Shown: piece by piece, positions 35,934 through 44,296 of the stretch | How positions within the stretch are numbered: position 1 is the first letter of the stretch | Layout: each line of letters opens with the position of its first letter | The notes under the pieces: generated by a model | What the model saw: only the letters and a program-made list of their open reading frames with translations | Told to the model about the DNA's origin: nothing | Databases searched by the model: none | NCBI GenBank assembly: GCA_965214625.1 | Contig: OZ243962.1 | Coordinates: 1,736,001 to 1,800,000 of the forward strand | DNA length: 64,000 bases | Reading direction: 5' to 3' | DNA from: G965214625 sp965214625 | GTDB lineage: Bacteria; Pseudomonadota; Gammaproteobacteria; Arenicellales; Poriferihabitantaceae | Position numbers and translations under genes: made by a program

Positions 35934-37014
35934 TTGAACATCTTCATGATCGTTCATCCCTCTGCTGATGCGCGTCCCAATGAGTTCGTACGCACCATGG
36001 CTCCGCATCCGCTCATTCACCAGGAATTGCCCCATAACCCCGAATATTTTGTTTATAACCGCCGACTTGCTGCGGGGCGTATGACCAATTATTCTCCGGA
36101 TGAGGTCTATTGGCAGGTGCGTACCAACGTGATCATGTGATATACCACTGAATTGCCCGTTGTAGTGTGCGGGCCGGATGCTGAAAAACTCCTGAACATG
36201 GTCTTTAACCCGCGATGTATCCAAAAACAGGATTAGCCGCTGCAGTTATCAGTTTGTCTGTGACTATGATGGTGGCCTGCTGACGGATGGTGTACTGGTT
36301 CGTGTTGCCGAAGAGGCCTTCCGGTATGGCCAAGGCGATGGAGATGTCATCTCCTTCATGCAAGCCCATGCAAAGGACCTGGATGTAAAAATCGGTGATA
36401 ACGGTATCTGGGTAACCCAGGTGCAGGGACCGAATGCATTCAAGGTATTGGAGGGGGTTGTCAATGGGTTAATGCCGGAGAAATTCGATTATTTTGATAT
36501 GACACATGCTCCCATTGCAGGTGAGCAGGTCGTGATTACTCGTACTGGTTTCACCAATGAATTAGGATGGGCATATTATCTGGAACCACATCAAGATGTT
36601 CAGGCAATCGGCAAGGTCATCTTGGAAGCAGACGCACCGTTCGCCATGATGCCGACCTTGGCCGAAGCGTTTCGGGCACGCCGTATTGAAGCGGGATTAC
36701 TCAATGCCGATTCTGACTTCGACGATACCACTACGTCCTTTGCTGCCGGTCTGGGTTGTCTGGTCGAGTTTGATAAAGGCGATTTCAGTGGACGTGATGC
36801 CTTGCTTCAGGCGGAGAAAACCTGTCGTACTTGGGGACTGAAAGTCAGCGGCGGAATCGCCCAGATTGGACGCATGCTGTATCGCAACGGCATTGCCTGC
36901 GCAAGCGCTTTCTTGCTCTATCTTGATTGTGGTGTTGCCATCATCCATCGCCACGGCCGCAGTGGGGAATGCAGGATTCGGCAAGGGGACGGTTTGATGA
37001 ACAAATTGTAGCGC
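35934..37014 (+). pseudogene. Broken GcvT/DmdA-like aminomethyltransferase (folate-binding) gene
   Basis: Three segments together resemble a tetrahydrofolate-dependent demethylase of the GcvT/DmdA family. Segment one (to 36137) reads FVYNRRLAAGRMTNYSPDEVYWQVRTNVIM. A TGA at 36138-36140 then interrupts, and the same frame continues as YTTELPVVVCGPDAEKLLNMVF. Next an extra A near 36208-36211 shifts the frame; in the new frame TRDVSKNRISRCSYQFVCDY continues into GGLLTDGVLVRVAEE, VTQVQGPNAFKVLEG, ITRTGFTNELGWAYYLEP and GRDALL, to about 36900. The C-terminal end also looks shifted. Two or more lesions mean the gene is dead. The family takes N- or S-methyl groups to folate, which fits stepwise demethylation of betaine or a related compound. 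Confidence 0.78.
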
Positions 37015-37621
37015 CTAAAGGGGGACAGGAGGTGTTAAAATCGACCGTCGTCCGCATTCGTGGATGGATAGGTACGGCAAAGAGACCAGTGGTTTTACGA
37101 GATATCGGGGTCACGGTGAGCGAGACCGTACCGTTGGCAAAATGCGTTCTGTGGGTCCGGTATCCGGCTTGCTTCACCGATGGCTTTCGATTGCAGTGTG
37201 TTTCAGTGACTCGGGATTGGTTTTTGATCTCACCTTCAAGGGATACATGCGCGCCCAAATACCGCTCCGGGAACGTGCTTGGTTCATCTTGCATGGTGTA
37301 CAAATAACCTGTCGGTCAGTGCCAACTGCACTGGGAGGTGGACGTATCCATTGGGTCGACATGTCATGGTATTGCCGACGATACGCGGTGATTCTGCAGG
37401 ATTACCATGTCACTGTCAGCATATGCTTTGGTGCTGACAAGCTGTCGAGGAGGTTATCGTGAAACTGGCAATACGGATAGGGAAATAGAGGTGTATTGCG
37501 TGCGTTGAAAAACCCGCAATTGGATACACAAAGTGGATGATAAAGAGGCGTATTGCCAGAGGCCCGGATAACATGACGCTGTGCTTCGACACAACCGGAA
37601 AGAAAAAGTAAGAGTATTCCC
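37015..37621. other. Gap without a recognisable gene
   Basis: Follows the broken aminomethyltransferase gene. Frames on both strands are present but have no family features, and part may be further decayed coding sequence. Confidence 0.4.
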
Positions 37622-38083
37622 GTGAACGATCAACCTAATACCATTGAACGGGCCAATATCGATGACGCAGCCGAGGTCAAGCAATGCGTGACGGCGGCTT
37701 ACCAGCACTATATTGAGCGAATCGGCAAGTGGCCTGGGCCCATGCTAGATGACTATGATGTACGCATTCAGGAGAACGAAGTATATGTGATCAGGGAGCA
37801 TCGTCAGATCATAGGCGTATTGGTTCTCATTTTGAGCACAGCGCGTTTCTTGCTTGATAATATTGCAGTGTTGCCGGACCGGCAAGGTAGGGGTTATGGC
37901 AGGCATTTGATGGAGTTTGCAGAGTATCGGGCACGGGAAAAAGGCTATACATCGATTGAACTCTATACCCATGAAGCAATGGTTGAAAATATTACGATGT
38001 ATAAGAAGTGGGATTATTTGGAAATTTACCGGACCACGGAACAAGGATATGAGCGCATCTACATGCGCAAAAAGATCATATGA
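37622..38083 (+). CDS. GNAT-family N-acetyltransferase
   Basis: A 153-residue protein with the acetyl-CoA-binding motif of GNAT enzymes, LDNIAVLPDRQGRGYGRHLMEFAEYRAREKG (residues about 80-110, containing R-x2-G-x-G/A), and a C-terminal YKKWDYLEIYRT. It moves an acetyl group to an amine or protein; the acceptor is unknown. The start is a GTG at 37622 with AAGAG upstream. It lies between the broken aminomethyltransferase and a convergent phosphate-type transporter, and need not belong to the methyl-transfer pathway. Confidence 0.78.
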   Translation: MNDQPNTIERANIDDAAEVKQCVTAAYQHYIERIGKWPGPMLDDYDVRIQENEVYVIREHRQIIGVLVLILSTARFLLDNIAVLPDRQGRGYGRHLMEFAEYRAREKGYTSIELYTHEAMVENITMYKKWDYLEIYRTTEQGYERIYMRKKII

Positions 38084-38463
38084 AGTGATCGGAATCAACA
38101 GAAGGACAGTCTATCGGGGGAGGTGGCTTGTCGACACTTCGCCTTTGTCCTGCGCGAACCCCTGTTACGGCCAGTCTCCTGATATGTAAAGCGTTCAGGT
38201 TCCAGGCGTTTTGATCAGTGGTAGTACCGGTCGCAACCCGAGCACGGAATCCCCGGGATATTTTTGTTTGATGATCACGAACGGGTGGCAAAGCAGAGGG
38301 CCCGCCGGTCGCTCTGCTTTGTGTCGACTCCCGCTGATCGGAGCCGATAGCGGCAGTGTCCCTGCCATCGCCCTGTTCCTTTGCCCCCGTCCCGAGCAGT
38401 GGCGCAGCCGCGCATCGAGGGAGGCGGCTCTGCCGGGGGGTCTTTCCGGTTGTCAGGCCGGCG
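38084..38463. other. Gap without a recognisable gene
   Basis: Region between convergent genes; its right half becomes visibly richer in G and C, like the transporter gene that follows. No supported frame. Confidence 0.35.
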
Positions 38464-40056
38464 CTATCGGGCAGGTTTCTCCGGGCGTGAATGGGGGTTG
38501 AACTCGGTTTCGAGTTTGGACATCAGGAAGAAGGTCTCCTCCACCGCATTGGTGACAAGCAGGATATTGGTCAGTTCCAGTTGCAGCAGGGGCGAGTCCA
38601 GTCCCACATAGTGGGCGCGTATCTCGCGCATCAGGGCCCGCCGGTCCCCGATGAGTTGCGCTGCCACTGTCCAGGAGACCTCGTCACCGGACTCCATGGC
38701 GTCATGTACCGAGAGGAACAGGGCGTCCACCCCCTCGCAGATATCGTCGCGGAATTTTTCCAGTCCCGGCCGGTCGTTCAGCTCGAGCAAGACCTTGCAC
38801 ATCGCCCCCACCTCCCTTTCCATCCAGGAAAGCAGTTTCAGGCGGCTCATCATCGCATTGCGGATTTCCATGCCCTGTAAGGGGCTGGACTCATGCAGTT
38901 CCTCGAGAAAGTGCCCGATCTCGCCAAGTATATCGCGGCACGCATCCTGGAGCGGCACCAGGTCCGCACCTTGCCGCACAACGTCGAAATATTTCGAAAA
39001 GATGCCGAACACACGCTTTTGTTCCAGGTCGATCAGCATCGCCGAGGTATCCATATTCGCCGACGCCTGGTCGTAAATGAATTGCGCCTTGGACAGCTCG
39101 TCCATGCGTGACGCCGGCCAGAGCCGTTCGAAGAGCCGGGTTGTCGGCTCGAGCAGCAGGAGTAGCAGCGGAAGCAGGGCCAGGGAGCCGATCAGATAGA
39201 CACACGCGAGTTGCTGTTCCAGTTCGAACGGAAGGGCAAGCACCAGGGTCCTGACCGCCGGCACATCGAAATACATTTCAGCGTAGAACAGCGGGATCAT
39301 CACGGCGCAGATCACTACGTTGAGATACACCAGATACATCGAGACCTGGCGGGACTGGCCGGTCAGGTTCGCCGACAGGAGGTACATGACGACACTCGAC
39401 CCGATGAAGGTGCCGTAAATGATCATGATGGCCTGGTCTATGGTGAGTACCCCGGCAGCGGAAAGGCTGATGCCGAATACGGATACCGTGCTTGAAGACT
39501 GCACCGCGGCGGTCAGCCACGTCGCGATGAGGAACGCAAGCAGCGGCGAAGTCCCGGCCCCCTCCATCACCTTCCAGAACCAGGGCTGGTCGGCCAGCGG
39601 CGCGGCGGAATCCTTCAGCAGCATCAACCCGAAAACAACCATGGCACCGCCGAGGAACGCTACCGCGACCCGGTGGTATTTCGACAGCGACTTGCTGGCC
39701 AAGACAAGGCCGGAAAGGCCGAGCAGGAACAGCGCAACCATCCTGACGTCAAAGGTAACGAGCAGCACGAGCAGCGTTACGCCGCCTCCACCGCCGAGAA
39801 TGAGCGCGAACGCGCTCTTCGTTGTAATCATCCCCGAGCGCAGGGTGCTGACCACGATAAAGGCCAGTCCGGTCATGCTCTGGGTGGCGGCGCCAACGAC
39901 CCCGCCCCAGAAGAAGGCGGTCAGGGGATGCCCTGTCAGGCGCTGCGCGGTTCGGCGCAGCCGCCGGTCCGCCAGTTTCTTCAGGTTCTCCGTAAGGAAC
40001 CACATTCCGGCGACAAATATCCCGAGTCCACCAACCACACCGGCAAAATGTTCCAC
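38464..40056 (-). CDS. Na+/phosphate cotransporter-family protein (NptA-like) with PhoU-like tail
   Basis: From the GTG at 40056, which follows GGGGGAG, a 530-residue protein; an ATG at 40113 is the longer alternative. The first half has the family repeats: GGLGIFVAGMWFLTENLKKLADRRLRR, then GAATQSMTGLAF and TAAVQSSSTVSV. The second repeat keeps the QSSST ion-binding motif but the first has QSMT in place of QSSS. The C-terminal 200 residues form a helical PhoU-like domain. It would take up phosphate (or another anion) with sodium at the inner membrane. Base composition is richer in G and C than its neighbours and it splits the methyl-transfer locus, so it is probably acquired. Confidence 0.78.
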   Translation of the reverse strand: MEHFAGVVGGLGIFVAGMWFLTENLKKLADRRLRRTAQRLTGHPLTAFFWGGVVGAATQSMTGLAFIVVSTLRSGMITTKSAFALILGGGGGVTLLVLLVTFDVRMVALFLLGLSGLVLASKSLSKYHRVAVAFLGGAMVVFGLMLLKDSAAPLADQPWFWKVMEGAGTSPLLAFLIATWLTAAVQSSSTVSVFGISLSAAGVLTIDQAIMIIYGTFIGSSVVMYLLSANLTGQSRQVSMYLVYLNVVICAVMIPLFYAEMYFDVPAVRTLVLALPFELEQQLACVYLIGSLALLPLLLLLLEPTTRLFERLWPASRMDELSKAQFIYDQASANMDTSAMLIDLEQKRVFGIFSKYFDVVRQGADLVPLQDACRDILGEIGHFLEELHESSPLQGMEIRNAMMSRLKLLSWMEREVGAMCKVLLELNDRPGLEKFRDDICEGVDALFLSVHDAMESGDEVSWTVAAQLIGDRRALMREIRAHYVGLDSPLLQLELTNILLVTNAVEETFFLMSKLETEFNPHSRPEKPAR

Positions 40057-40210
40057 GATTTCCGTTCTCCCCCGCTTAGTCCGAATCAGGCATAAAAAGT
40101 AGGCAAAACCCATATGATCCGTTATTATTCAATTACCTACACTAAACGGGGAGGTTGCCCGTGACAAATTATATCAATAAGCTGATTGCATTGACAGCCA
40201 AAGCCCAGCC

Positions 40211-40355
40211 CTCAAACGCCGTCGGATTGAAGCCGCCTTCACCGGCGGGGCGCTGCTGTTGCGCGAAGTGGACCGTCGATTGGATCTGCTCAAGGCGGTG
40301 AACTGGGTCATTTTGGATAAGCGAGGTCCGCGTTATGTCAGCCATTCCCAATTGA
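40211..40355 (+). mobile_element. IS1380-family transposase remnant
   Basis: One plus-strand frame reads IEAAFTGGALLLREVDRRLDL then LKAVNWVILDKRGPRYVSHSQL, which resembles the N-terminal part of IS1380-type transposases (typically LTSHAGLLLLREVDRRLGL and PLLDLL regions). Only about 45 residues are left, there is no start region with homology and the catalytic domain is missing. It lies beside the G+C-rich transporter gene, so an element may have carried or followed that insertion. Confidence 0.55.
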
Positions 40356-40497
40356 AGTACCCTGCCGTTGCCGGCCCCCGGTTCCTCCTGCACGTCTCTG
40401 ACAGGCAGTGTGGTGTCGGTGACAATTTCTCGATTGGTTCAACGACAAGTCTTATGCTAGTTGTACGGTAACCAAGTGACAGTCTGCGAGGGAGGAG

Positions 40498-41433
40498 ATG
40501 GGATCAACACTTCGATTTTTTTTTGTTTTCTCTTACCTATTAACAACCCAGGTCAGTGGTGGTCCGGCCAAACCATTCGCTGATATCCATACGCATTATA
40601 ATTGGGATCAGATGGAACTGATCAGTGCCGAGGAAGTGGCGCGGAAACTGGAACAAGCGAATGTCGGATTGACGGTTGTGTCAGGAACACCATCGTATCT
40701 GGCACTCAAACTGAAGAAGGCTGGTGGAGACCGGGTGCTGGCTTTCTTCTCACCCTATACCCACGAACGCGGAAGGTGGGACTGGTTTCAAAATCCAGGG
40801 GTTGTCAGTTTGGCTGAGGATGGGCTCAAGCAGGGTCTTTATCAGGGGATAGGGGAAGTGCATTTCATGCTCGGATTCAAACCGAAAACCGACAATCCTG
40901 TTTTTCTCGGCCTGCTGCGCCTGGCCAGTGAATACGATGTGCCGGTCCTGATTCATGTGGATGCCGGTAGCGAGGTGCCCTTCCGGAATCTATGTCTTGC
41001 CCACTCCGCGGTACGGTTTATTTTTGCCCACGCAGGGGGTAATTTACAGGCACGGCATATTCGGCGAATTCTAAAAGCCTGTGACAATGTCTTGATCGAG
41101 TTCTCGGCACGTGATCCTTGGCGTTATGGCGGATTGACCGGTGAGGATGGCTTGCTGCTGCCCGAGTGGCATAGACTGATTGTCGCATTTCCGTCCCGGT
41201 TTGCTACCGGTACCGATCCAGTATGGCGTGTTACCCGAACCCAATCCTGGGACGAGTCGGATGAGGGTTGGGATTACTATGAGAAATTGTTGACCTATCA
41301 TCGAAAGTGGCTTGGGGCGTTGCCGGAAGACGTGGAACAACAGTTGCGACTGATCAACGCCAGCCGTTTCCTTGGAGTCGAGACGGGGTCAAGGGATCAA
41401 GGTGGACTAGATGTTCGAATCAGCGAACGATGA
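40498..41433 (+). CDS. Amidohydrolase-family protein with signal peptide
   Basis: A 311-residue protein starting with a hydrophobic stretch (about residues 5-20) that looks like a signal peptide. The mature part has the metal motif FADIHTHYN, a His in VLIHVDAG and in FIFAHAGGN, and a late Asp in ATGTDPVW, as in PF04909 amidohydrolase (TIM-barrel) enzymes. It probably hydrolyses or decarboxylates a small substrate in the periplasm; the substrate is unknown. The last 27 bases overlap the 3' end of the convergent MttB gene. Confidence 0.75.
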   Translation: MGSTLRFFFVFSYLLTTQVSGGPAKPFADIHTHYNWDQMELISAEEVARKLEQANVGLTVVSGTPSYLALKLKKAGGDRVLAFFSPYTHERGRWDWFQNPGVVSLAEDGLKQGLYQGIGEVHFMLGFKPKTDNPVFLGLLRLASEYDVPVLIHVDAGSEVPFRNLCLAHSAVRFIFAHAGGNLQARHIRRILKACDNVLIEFSARDPWRYGGLTGEDGLLLPEWHRLIVAFPSRFATGTDPVWRVTRTQSWDESDEGWDYYEKLLTYHRKWLGALPEDVEQQLRLINASRFLGVETGSRDQGGLDVRISER

Positions 41434-42939
41434 TTTACGTTTGTGAATATAGTCCAGCAATGCCTCATCGATGGCCGGATCCAAAGCGGGTGCTTGATAT
41501 TCTTTCAACATCTGTTTCCATAATTTGTTCGCTCTTGCGACGGCATCCATTGCGCCGTCCATTTCCCACTGCTCGAAGCTGTTGTTATCCGCAATATTCG
41601 AGCGAAAGAAAGCGGTTTTGAAATTGTTTTGAGTATGCTCGCAACCCAGAAAATGGGTACCGGGCCCGACCTCCCTGATCGCATCCAGCGCTTGGGCGTT
41701 TTCAGACAAATCCGTTCCGGAACAAAATACCTGCATCATGCCAAGTTGATCTGCATCCATCACCAGTTTTTCATAACTCGATGCCAGTCCGCCCTCGAGC
41801 CAGCCTGCTGCGTGTAACACAAAGTGTATGCCTGCTGTTATCGTCGGCAAGATGGTATTTGCACTTTCATAGGCCGCTTGTGCATCCGGGATTTTGGAGG
41901 CACAAAGTGAGCCGCCGCTTCGAAATGGGACGCCCAGGCGACGGGCAAGTGATGCGCACCCGTTTAATACCAAGGACGGTTCGGGCGTGCCAAACGTCGG
42001 CGCGCCGGATTGCATGGAAATGGAGCTTGCAAAGGTGCCGAAAATCACCGGAGAACCCGGGCGCACCAGTTGGGTAAAGGCTATACCGGCCAATGCTTCG
42101 GCGAGTATCTGCGCCATGGTGCCGGCTGCGGTTACCGGGGACATTGCGCCGGCTAAAATGAAAGGTGACACAATACTGGCCTGATTATTCCGAGCATACA
42201 CCTCGGCGGCTCCCAACATCATTTCGTCAAAAACCATGGGCGAATTTGCATTGATCAGGTTAACAACGACGGTATGCTTGTCGACAAATTGCTCGCCAAA
42301 TAAAATCTTGCACATGTTGACGGTATCTTCAGCCCGCTCGGGATGGGTGACTGAACCCATGAAGGGCTTGTCACTATATTTCATGTGACTGTAAACCATG
42401 TCAAAATGACGTTTATTGACCGGCAGGTCTGTTGGCTCACAGACCGTGCCCCCCGAGTGGTGGAGAGACGGTAGCATGTAGGCAAGTTTCACAAAATTGC
42501 GAAAATCCTCAATCATGGCATATCGACGACCGTGATCCAGGTCACGCACGAAGGGGGGGCCATAAACAGGCGCAAAGACGGTGTGTTTCCCCCCGATCAT
42601 CACATTGCGTTTGGGATTACGGGCTTTTTGTTCGAAAATCCGGGGGGCTGAGTCCTGAATGATTTGCCGGCACAGTCCTTCTGGAAACCGTACCCGTTCT
42701 CCCTGGATGTCAGCGCCGGCTTCCTTGAAAAATTTCAGTGCCGGCTTGTATCGAAAGTCGATGCCAATTTCCTTGAGAATCAGATCCGCATTTTTTTCGA
42801 TAAGCACCAATCCTTCTTCGTCCAGCAATTCATATTCGGGGATTCGCCGGGTGATATAGGGTATGATTTCAGGCGCCGATGCGTCACTTTGCGATTGTCG
42901 TGCACGGCGCCCCCCTCTTTTTCGACTGCTTACTGACAT
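41407..42939 (-). CDS. MttB-family (non-pyrrolysine) trimethylamine/glycine betaine methyltransferase
   Basis: A 510-residue MttB-family TIM-barrel protein: NVMIGGKHTVFAPVYGPPFVRDLD, SLHHSGGTVCEP, DKPFMGSVTHPERAEDTV, and GPGTHFLGCEHTQNNF. The frame is unbroken, with no internal TAG, and it ends at TAG, so no pyrrolysine is used; non-Pyl members such as MtgB demethylate glycine betaine and other quaternary amines. It would methylate the corrinoid protein encoded 10 kb away. The N-terminus MSVSSRKRGGRRARQ is an Arg-rich tail like those on two other proteins of the locus. It is divergent from the GbdR-like regulator gene. Confidence 0.88.
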   Translation of the reverse strand: MSVSSRKRGGRRARQSQSDASAPEIIPYITRRIPEYELLDEEGLVLIEKNADLILKEIGIDFRYKPALKFFKEAGADIQGERVRFPEGLCRQIIQDSAPRIFEQKARNPKRNVMIGGKHTVFAPVYGPPFVRDLDHGRRYAMIEDFRNFVKLAYMLPSLHHSGGTVCEPTDLPVNKRHFDMVYSHMKYSDKPFMGSVTHPERAEDTVNMCKILFGEQFVDKHTVVVNLINANSPMVFDEMMLGAAEVYARNNQASIVSPFILAGAMSPVTAAGTMAQILAEALAGIAFTQLVRPGSPVIFGTFASSISMQSGAPTFGTPEPSLVLNGCASLARRLGVPFRSGGSLCASKIPDAQAAYESANTILPTITAGIHFVLHAAGWLEGGLASSYEKLVMDADQLGMMQVFCSGTDLSENAQALDAIREVGPGTHFLGCEHTQNNFKTAFFRSNIADNNSFEQWEMDGAMDAVARANKLWKQMLKEYQAPALDPAIDEALLDYIHKRKSSFADSNI

Positions 42940-43098
42940 AGTAGGTTGGTTAAATCACGATAATAATTAAGTCGAAGTATGCAATGATGTGGCATAAACA
43001 GCCACTTGCAGGGCGACAACAGTATAGTCAATTGCGCCATTGACCCGATGTATACGATAATGGTGTTGATTCCCTATTATAAATAAGAACGCCGTTCG

Positions 43099-44073
43099 AT
43101 GGTTTCCCAAAATCGCTCTGATGCCACGACTCGATACGGATTTTTATTGATGCCGGAATATTCAATGATGGCATTCACTGCGGCGATTGATCAACTGCGC
43201 ATGGCCAACCGCTTGTCGGGCAAATCACTTTATGAGTGGATCGTGCTGGCTGAAACGGATGAACGGGTCACCGGGAGCAATGGATTGTCCGTGCCATCCA
43301 TTGCAATGAGAAACAGTGGTCGGCTGGATGGTGTGTTTGTCTGTGGCGGAGTGTATATCGAGACCAAGGCCACTCAACCGATTATCGCCTGGCTCAGAGG
43401 GCTCCGTAACCAAAAGACGCCGATTGGCGCCATTTGTACCGGCACCTATATCCTGGCCGAAGCGGATTTGTTGAAAGGTTATCGGTGCACGATTCACTGG
43501 GAGAACATGAGTGGTTTGCGGGAACGGTTCCCGGAGTTGGTGATTAGCCGGGATATATTCGAGATAGACCGGGATCGATATACCTGTGCCGGTGGGAGTG
43601 CGGCGATGGATATGATGGTCTACCTGATCGCCCAGCAACATGGCTGGGAATTGGCGATCGATGTGGCTGAGGTGTTCCTGGTCGAGCGGGTGAGAGGGTG
43701 TCATGACCGGCAGCGGTTACCGCTTCGTCTGCAATTGGGTGCAAGCCAACCCAAGTTGGCTGAGGCCGTGGCCTACATGGAAGCCAATCTGGAAGAGTTG
43801 ATCAGTCTTGACGAGATTGCAACCCATGTTGGAATCTCGCGTCGTCAGCTTGAGCGATTGTTTCAAAAACACCTGGACTGTGTACCGACAAGATATTACC
43901 TGCGTTTGCGCCTGATGCGGGCCCGTCAACTGCTTTTGCAAACCGGCATGCCAATCGTAGAGGTTGCCTTTGCAAGTGGGTTTGTTTCTACGCCCCATTT
44001 CAGTAAATGCTATCGTGAATTTTTCGGCAAGCCGCCGAGAGATGAGCGAAAGGCGCATAAAGAGGCCAACTGA
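43099..44073 (+). CDS. GlxA/GbdR-type AraC transcriptional regulator
   Basis: A 324-residue regulator. Residues about 13-190 form a DJ-1/PfpI-like domain with the CTGTYILAEADLL and CAGGSAAMDMMVYLI segments. Residues about 225-320 hold two AraC helix-turn-helices (SLDEIATHVGISRRQLERLFQKHL and IVEVAFASGFVSTPHFSKCYREFFG). This layout is that of GbdR and CdhR, which activate glycine betaine and carnitine catabolism in Pseudomonas. It is divergent from the MttB gene with 159 bases between, which supports control of that gene. The ligand is inference: glycine betaine or dimethylglycine. Confidence 0.85.
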   Translation: MVSQNRSDATTRYGFLLMPEYSMMAFTAAIDQLRMANRLSGKSLYEWIVLAETDERVTGSNGLSVPSIAMRNSGRLDGVFVCGGVYIETKATQPIIAWLRGLRNQKTPIGAICTGTYILAEADLLKGYRCTIHWENMSGLRERFPELVISRDIFEIDRDRYTCAGGSAAMDMMVYLIAQQHGWELAIDVAEVFLVERVRGCHDRQRLPLRLQLGASQPKLAEAVAYMEANLEELISLDEIATHVGISRRQLERLFQKHLDCVPTRYYLRLRLMRARQLLLQTGMPIVEVAFASGFVSTPHFSKCYREFFGKPPRDERKAHKEAN

Positions 44074-44296
44074 GCACGGACAACGCTTTGTGCAGACTGT
44101 GATGCCGGTCACCGGTCCATGTGGCCGTCTGTCGGACATGGCGTGGGTCGACGTGACTTACGGCTTCATTGACTTGCAATGTCTCGATCATCCCACGGCG
44201 TGATCAGCGGTATTCAAATCAACCGCCAGCGCACGGAGGATGCCACGATTGCAAAAGTGCCGGTCAATATTTGCATTGAGATTGAGTTAAAATCAA

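Noticed and set aside
39419..40102. Long plus-strand frames opposite the NptA-like gene
   Set aside because: G+C-rich genes often leave long antisense frames; the minus-strand protein has real transmembrane and family motifs.
41407..42939. Pyrrolysine-containing MttB
   Set aside because: The frame has no internal TAG and ends at TAG in the place expected from family length, so it is a non-pyrrolysine member.
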